Source of the DNA: Bacteroidales bacterium
GTDB taxonomy: Bacteria > Bacteroidota > Bacteroidia > Bacteroidales > JAADJA01
Reading direction: 5' to 3'
Length of the DNA: 9,512 nucleotides
Assembly: GCA_029934735.1 (NCBI GenBank)
Contig: JAOZLR010000077.1
Span: 1-9,512 of the forward strand
Under the pieces are notes generated by a model that worked only from the letters and a program-made list of their open reading frames with translations, was not told the DNA's origin and ran no database searches. The translations under genes and the position numbers were made by a program. Shown one piece after another: positions 4,928 through 9,512 of this stretch (its first letter is position 1; every line of letters starts with the position of its first letter).

Positions 4928-7663
4928 ATGTCAAGTTCTAGGCAATATATAATTGGGGCTATCGTCTTCTTGCTTTTAGCAGCAGCCGGTTATTTCGGAT
5001 ATCAATATTTCAAAGTTTACAATAATCCATCGATGCGCTGTATTTCAGCAATTCCGGACAATTCCATGCTTTTTATTGAAATGAATAATCCGGTCTACAC
5101 CATTCAAAAACTTACTTCTGTATCAGACCTTTGGAAAGAACTTACAGAAATTACTGACATTAATAAACTGAATAGTCAATTAGTCTATTTTGATTCTATA
5201 GTCGGACGGAATACGGAACTATGTAATATCTTTTGTGAACACAAAATGATAATTTCACTACATCGCAGCGATTCTTTGAAGTCTGAGCTGCTTTATATAG
5301 TCAGGGTTCCTCCTGACAAACGAACTTACTCTGCCGAATCATTATCTCAGATAATAAAAGGAAAGCTTAACAATGTAATTTTTGAAGGAGCAACTATAAA
5401 TATGATGACTATCCAGGGCCGGAATGATTCTCTCTCTTTCACCTCTTATAAAGGGCTTTTGATAGGGAGTTTTGATAATGAGCTTGTGAAAAAATCAATA
5501 GAAAGGCTTAATTCTGGAGTCTCCTTTGAAAATGATCCCGGATACCTAAAATTGCAATATACTGCTGGTAAAAAAGTAGATGCCAACATCTATTTTAATT
5601 TTAATAACCTTAACGAACAAAAACCAATCCTGTTAAGCGACAAAACTCAAAAGATAACAGGCAATCTTTTGGATTTCGGATTATGGTCTGAAACAGACCT
5701 GATTATTAAAGAGGATGAAATTCTGCTCAATGGCTACACATTGACTTCCGACTCGCTAGCTCAATATCTGGATTGCTTTGCTCAGGAGCCACAGCAGGTA
5801 AAAGCCCCCGAAATATTACCGTACAACGTCTCTCTATTTCTTGACCTAAGCTTTCAGAGTTTCGGAAAATATCTGGCCGGATACAAGAAATATCTTAAAA
5901 AAACAGGTAACCTTGAAAATTTTGAAAAAAATCTAAAATCCATAAACCGGAAATACAGAGTTAATCTCCAAAAGCAATTTTTTTCATGGATAACTAATGA
6001 AATCGGCATTGCAATAACATCTGAGGAGAATGGTTCTGCTGAAAACAGTTATGCTTTTTTCCACACCGACGACATAAAGAATGCGGTAAGCCTACTTGGA
6101 AAAATCAACGATTATGCTTCAAAACAAAATAAAAACAAACAGGAATTTATTAGAGAACATAATGAATATGTAATTCGCAGAATAGACATCCCCGGATTAT
6201 TACCCGAGCTGTTTGGCTCCTGGTTTTCTGTTATTAGCAAAAACTATTACATTGCCATAAAGGATTACATTGTGTTTGCAAACAGTCCGGAAAGCCTAAT
6301 TCATCTAATTAACACCTTTTACATCAGGAAGACACTTGCTGAAAATTATAATTATCGGGAATTCTCAGATAATATTGCCGAAAGCTCCAACATCTATCTA
6401 TATTGTAATGTGAGAAAATCTACCGGTGTTTTCGGGCCATTGCTTTCTGAAAAACTTAAAACGGTTATTGACGAAAACTTAACACCAATATCAACACTCG
6501 AAGGTTTTGCTATCCAGTTTAGCTATATTAACAATATGTATTACACTAATGCTTACCTGAAGTACAATCCGGATTACAGGGAAGAGAATCCTACGAACTG
6601 GGAAGTGGATGCAGATGCAGACATAACAGGAAAACCTTGTTTTATCAGGAATCACAAAAACGGCAAGCTGAATATTATTGTTTTTGATGAGCTGAATAAT
6701 ATGTACTTAATAGACCATCAGGGATTTATTAAGTGGAAAAAGCCGCTATATGAAGCACCGCAAAGTGACCTTTTTACTGTCGATTATTATAAAAACCAAA
6801 AATACCAGTATCTTTTCAACAGCAGAAATTATCTTTTCCTTGTTGACCTTCTCGGAAACGATGTAGCCGACTATCCTGTGAGGCTTGCGACCTCTGCGAC
6901 AAATGGCTTGTCAGTATTCGACTATGATAATGATGGCAAATGCCGCCTGATGCTTGCCCTTGAAGATAACAGGATTTATGATTATGATATCAAGGGAGAC
7001 CTTGTTGAAGGCTGGAGCAAGATCCAGATGAAAAAGACTGTCCCCTACCCTATTGAGCATATAAGAGCCGGGAATAAAGATTATCTGTTGGTTACCGATA
7101 AAAATGGGAATATAACCATCACAAACCGGCGAGGCGAAACCAGAATCCGAATGAAAACAAAATTTGTGAGAGCCAGGAACTCTGCCTTTTACAAGAATGA
7201 GACCAATAGTAAAAAGGGAATCTTCCTGACTACAGATGAGAATGGCCAACTGACTTACATCAGCGCAAAAGGCAAGACCAAAACAACCGATTTCGGGAAT
7301 TACTCTCCTAACCATTATTTCATTTATGAAGATTTTGATGGTGACAATTCAAAGGATTTCATCTATCTCGATAATAACAAACTTGTCATATTTAACAAAT
7401 TTAAAAAGGAGCTTCTCAGCTACACTTTCGACAACGAAATAACAGTTAAGCCTGTTTTCTTCTATATTAACAATAAAAGATATCTTGCAATAACCGATTC
7501 AGAAGCACTGGAAGTATATATCTTCGACAAAAGAGGGCGTGCATTCACAAACACACACATTTCAGGGACAAGCAGTATAATAACCGGCAGTCTGAATAAT
7601 GATGGCAAGACGAATCTTATAATTTGCTCAGGGGATAAGGTTATGAATTTTGAGTTGGAGTGA
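4928..7663 (+). CDS. Membrane-anchored DUF3352-like protein with C-terminal beta-propeller-like region
   Basis: A 911-residue protein of unknown function. Residues 7-29 form one N-terminal transmembrane segment (IIGAIVFLLLAAAGYFGYQYF) with no lipobox or clear cleavage site, so it is probably an inner-membrane anchor with a large periplasmic domain. Residues about 36-545 resemble the DUF3352 family (IPDNSMLFIEMNNP at 42-55; repeated patterns ending in short hydrophobic strands such as KGLLIGSFDNELV at 175-187). From about 556 the character changes to repeated beta-strand blades of a quinoprotein/WD-like propeller: FIRNHKNGKLNIIVFDELNNMYLID, then YLFNSRNYLFLVD, YLLVTDKNGNITITN and IFLTTDENGQLTYI. 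Acidic loops DYDNDGK (665-671), DFDGDNSKD (802-810) and LNNDGKTN (889-896) resemble FG-GAP/calcium-binding loops. The start at 4928 gives the anchor directly. Neighbours give no functional clue. The family assignment is from pattern memory. Confidence 0.75.
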   Translation: MSSSRQYIIGAIVFLLLAAAGYFGYQYFKVYNNPSMRCISAIPDNSMLFIEMNNPVYTIQKLTSVSDLWKELTEITDINKLNSQLVYFDSIVGRNTELCNIFCEHKMIISLHRSDSLKSELLYIVRVPPDKRTYSAESLSQIIKGKLNNVIFEGATINMMTIQGRNDSLSFTSYKGLLIGSFDNELVKKSIERLNSGVSFENDPGYLKLQYTAGKKVDANIYFNFNNLNEQKPILLSDKTQKITGNLLDFGLWSETDLIIKEDEILLNGYTLTSDSLAQYLDCFAQEPQQVKAPEILPYNVSLFLDLSFQSFGKYLAGYKKYLKKTGNLENFEKNLKSINRKYRVNLQKQFFSWITNEIGIAITSEENGSAENSYAFFHTDDIKNAVSLLGKINDYASKQNKNKQEFIREHNEYVIRRIDIPGLLPELFGSWFSVISKNYYIAIKDYIVFANSPESLIHLINTFYIRKTLAENYNYREFSDNIAESSNIYLYCNVRKSTGVFGPLLSEKLKTVIDENLTPISTLEGFAIQFSYINNMYYTNAYLKYNPDYREENPTNWEVDADADITGKPCFIRNHKNGKLNIIVFDELNNMYLIDHQGFIKWKKPLYEAPQSDLFTVDYYKNQKYQYLFNSRNYLFLVDLLGNDVADYPVRLATSATNGLSVFDYDNDGKCRLMLALEDNRIYDYDIKGDLVEGWSKIQMKKTVPYPIEHIRAGNKDYLLVTDKNGNITITNRRGETRIRMKTKFVRARNSAFYKNETNSKKGIFLTTDENGQLTYISAKGKTKTTDFGNYSPNHYFIYEDFDGDNSKDFIYLDNNKLVIFNKFKKELLSYTFDNEITVKPVFFYINNKRYLAITDSEALEVYIFDKRGRAFTNTHISGTSSIITGSLNNDGKTNLIICSGDKVMNFELE

Positions 7664-7670
7664 TGTGTGG

Positions 7671-7690
7671 AGAATTTATCTGAAAATTCT
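7671..7690. terminator. Weak AT-rich hairpin between convergent genes
   Basis: AGAATTT (7671-7677) and AAATTCT (7684-7690) form a 7-bp stem with a 6-base loop, eight bases after the stop of the 911-residue gene and in the 87-base gap before the converging lipoprotein gene. The stem is AT-rich and no T-tract follows directly, so its use as a terminator is doubtful. Confidence 0.2.
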
Positions 7691-7750
7691 AAAGTTTATG
7701 TAAAATATCTACAACTACTATATTTTTAACTTTACTACAGAATAATACTT

Positions 7751-8647
7751 TTACTCCTCATAAACCGTTGAGGCATACGACGACGCATAAGCAGTAAAGT
7801 ATCCAACAGCATCACCCGAAATATTAGAAACAATATTTGCAGGTGGTCCACTGAACAGCGGGTTTCTATACCTGAAGGTTTCATCCCGAAGTTCACCTAC
7901 AAAAGTAAAAAAATCTTTGGTTATTCCACCCATTTTCAGCGTTATAACATCTCCTGGTTGAATGTCGGCATCATCGCCACGCATAAAATATGCAGGGACT
8001 CCATTTAAGTAGCTGCCATTAAAAAACCGGTCATCGGTAATAGAAACCTCGTTTATGGTATCACTCTGAAGCACACCATTCTTAAAAACCTGAAATGAGT
8101 AAAAATCCTCGGTAGGAGGATCAAGTGCAAATATTCTGACCTCCCAACCCTCAAAACTAGAATTGTAAACAATAGCTATTGAATCAATGTCGGCAACAGG
8201 TTTCAACTCGGTGGTAGCAGTGTAATTCTTCTCATTATTAACTTCTTCACTTAGTTGAATGGTAAGATCATAAGTGCGACCCGGCACCCCGAAATAATCG
8301 TCAGGAGTAAAATAATAACCGGGCTTAGAATCATATTCAGTAAGTGTTATGATATTATCTCCATCATCAATTTCTACAATTGCACCAACAATAGGAGGAG
8401 GTGGTGCTGCATTATAATAATCGGTTGTTTCAGTAACCCTGACCCAATGAGCCATAGTATCGGTAGTAATATATCCCTCAACCGACAACCTTGCGTATGT
8501 CGAATCAAGTTCAATGTCGATGCGCTCTGTACATCCTGCCAATGTATAGATTATCAGTATTACAGTCATTACCTTATATAGGTTAGGTTGAGGCAAGGCA
8601 TGCTTTGTCTTTACTATCAGTCCGTATATTGTATCCATTTTATCCAT
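7751..8647 (-). CDS. DUF4249-type lipoprotein, partner of TonB-dependent receptor
   Basis: A 298-residue predicted lipoprotein. A hydrophobic stretch (about 27-38) ends in the lipobox LAGC with acceptor Cys39, so it is likely tethered to the outer membrane. The mature sequence follows the DUF4249 pattern: ERIDIEL just after the Cys, LSVEGYITTD (54-63), WVRVTET (68-74), GYYFTPDDYFGVPGRTYDLTI (110-130), and a C-terminal SGPPANIVSNISGDAVGYFTAYA segment (266-288). In Bacteroidota, DUF4249 genes typically sit beside a TonB-dependent receptor, as here; the pair resembles a SusC/SusD-like uptake unit, substrate unknown. The ATG at 8647 overlaps the receptor stop codon as TAATG, favouring this start by translational coupling, but it leaves a long 26-residue segment before the hydrophobic core; Met27 (8569) would give a more normal signal peptide. 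A proline run (APPPPI, 81-86) is notable. Confidence 0.85.
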   Translation of the reverse strand: MDKMDTIYGLIVKTKHALPQPNLYKVMTVILIIYTLAGCTERIDIELDSTYARLSVEGYITTDTMAHWVRVTETTDYYNAAPPPPIVGAIVEIDDGDNIITLTEYDSKPGYYFTPDDYFGVPGRTYDLTIQLSEEVNNEKNYTATTELKPVADIDSIAIVYNSSFEGWEVRIFALDPPTEDFYSFQVFKNGVLQSDTINEVSITDDRFFNGSYLNGVPAYFMRGDDADIQPGDVITLKMGGITKDFFTFVGELRDETFRYRNPLFSGPPANIVSNISGDAVGYFTAYASSYASTVYEE

Positions 8648-9512
8648 TAAAAAGAAAAATTAAATGTTATTGCCGGTACTATTCCAAACAGGTATATCAT
8701 TTCTGCATAAGTCTGGCTTGGGTCATCCTCTTCCTGATTGAAATTTATGACCCAGGGATTTTTCCTCCCGTAAGCATTATAAACAGAAAGATTCAGATTC
8801 CAGTCCCACTTCTTATCAGGCTTATCTTTCCGCTTTAGAGTTGCCGAGAGGTCAAGTCTGTTATAGTCTGGCATCCTGTATCCGTTTCTACTGCTGAATA
8901 CAGGGACAAAAACATTCCCGAACTCAAATTTACCGGTTGGGAAAGTCACTGCAGAGCCTGTAGAATATACCCAGGTTGCTCCAAATGAAATCCGTTTGCT
9001 CAAGTCGTACGTAACAACGATAGAGACATCATTCGGACGGTCATAGGTAGCAGGATACCATTGGTTATCATTAATACCATCAATTTTCTTCTCTGTTTTT
9101 GAAAGAGTGTAACTAACCCATCCCGAAAATTTATTAAGATTGTATCGGACAAGAAATTCAAGTCCATAGGCATGCGCTTCACCGTATCTCAACTCACCTT
9201 CAAGATATTTGTTAAGCAACAATTCTGCATGATCTTTAAAGTCAACGGAATTGTTAATCTTTTTGTAGTAACCTTCTACAGAAGTTTCTATTCTGTTTTC
9301 CAAAAAATTCCTGAAATATCCGACTGCAAACTGGTCTGCAATCTCCGGTTTTACATTAGGAGATGATGGAAACCAAATATCAAGTGGCGTGCCGGCTGTC
9401 GAATTTTGTGCAAGATGAATATATTGCCTGGTTCTGGAGTAACTTGCTTTTACCGATGACACTTCATTAATCAGAAATACAGCACCCAAACGAGGTTCAA
9501 GCCCGCCATACG
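8647..9512 (-). CDS. TonB-dependent receptor, C-terminal part (continues past right edge)
   Basis: Partial gene: about 288 C-terminal residues of an outer-membrane TonB-dependent transporter. The frame is open to the right edge without a credible start; the first residues seen are YGGLEPRLGAVF, a familiar barrel segment (GLEPR) of these receptors. Further typical blocks are SSVKASYSRTRQYIHL, SPNVKPEIADQFAVGYFRN, TSVEGYYKKINN, AHAYGLEFLVRYNL, GWVSYTLSKTE, PATYDRPNDVSIVVTYDLS, NGYRMPDYNRLDLSAT and WNLNLSVYNAYGRKNPWVINF. It ends in ITFNFSF, the aromatic final strand expected for barrel assembly. It takes up an unidentified ligand across the outer membrane using TonB energy. Its stop codon overlaps the start of the DUF4249 gene, so both are translated from one leftward transcript whose promoter lies outside the window. 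Confidence 0.92.
   Translation of the reverse strand, partial: YGGLEPRLGAVFLINEVSSVKASYSRTRQYIHLAQNSTAGTPLDIWFPSSPNVKPEIADQFAVGYFRNFLENRIETSVEGYYKKINNSVDFKDHAELLLNKYLEGELRYGEAHAYGLEFLVRYNLNKFSGWVSYTLSKTEKKIDGINDNQWYPATYDRPNDVSIVVTYDLSKRISFGATWVYSTGSAVTFPTGKFEFGNVFVPVFSSRNGYRMPDYNRLDLSATLKRKDKPDKKWDWNLNLSVYNAYGRKNPWVINFNQEEDDPSQTYAEMIYLFGIVPAITFNFSF

Noticed and set aside
4749..4934. 61-codon minus-strand ORF in the divergent promoter region
   Set aside because: It spans the AT-rich promoter gap and overlaps both divergent starts; the translation resembles random AT-rich sequence.
6911..7315. 134-codon ORF antisense to the 911-residue gene
   Set aside because: Antisense shadow in a coding region, with no recognisable motifs or start context.
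8255..8581. 108-codon ORF antisense to the DUF4249 gene
   Set aside because: It overlaps a supported gene on the other strand and its translation has low-complexity, non-protein-like content.
1..9512. A complete new defence or biosynthetic system
   Set aside because: Apart from the RhuM relic and the receptor/lipoprotein pair, the genes are unrelated single enzymes and envelope proteins without a shared pathway or operon structure.

Overview
The window looks like the chromosome of a Bacteroidota bacterium, probably of the Bacteroidales/Marinilabiliales kind. The evidence is a pair made of a TonB-dependent receptor and a DUF4249-type lipoprotein, a Bacteroidota-style small outer-membrane beta-barrel protein, several candidate promoters of the TAnnTTTG type, AT-rich DNA and few Shine-Dalgarno sites. 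No complete mobile element, RNA gene or CRISPR array is visible.

Left part (1-3539, all rightward). The window opens inside the broken 3' end of a RhuM-family gene, a family often found in restriction/defence islands. An internal deletion has fused its middle to its C-terminus out of frame. After about 145 bases of apparent debris comes a complete mevalonate kinase, the first phosphorylation step of the mevalonate route to isoprenoids. A 341-base gap with a candidate promoter then precedes a complete tryptophanase (tnaA), which cleaves tryptophan to indole, pyruvate and ammonia. Residues that separate tryptophanase from tyrosine phenol-lyase all point to tryptophanase. Its stop codon is followed by an inverted repeat and a tandem array of about five 14-bp units that runs up to the start of a free methionine-(R)-sulfoxide reductase.

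Middle part (3541-7663). A GtrA-type four-helix membrane protein and a beta-barrel outer-membrane protein read leftward; the first converges on the reductase with one base between stop codons. A 175-base divergent promoter region separates the barrel gene from a 911-residue membrane-anchored protein that combines a DUF3352-like N-terminal half with a beta-propeller-like C-terminal half carrying acidic DxDxDG-type loops. Its function is unknown.

Right part (7751-9512, leftward). A DUF4249-type lipoprotein is translationally coupled (TAATG overlap) to the C-terminal part of a TonB-dependent receptor that continues beyond the right edge. Together they look like an outer-membrane uptake pair of unknown substrate.

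The genes do not form one pathway; this is mostly ordinary core and envelope content. I see no convincing new multi-gene system. The best leads are the 14-bp repeat array, the RhuM relic, the long tnaA leader and the 911-residue anchored propeller protein.
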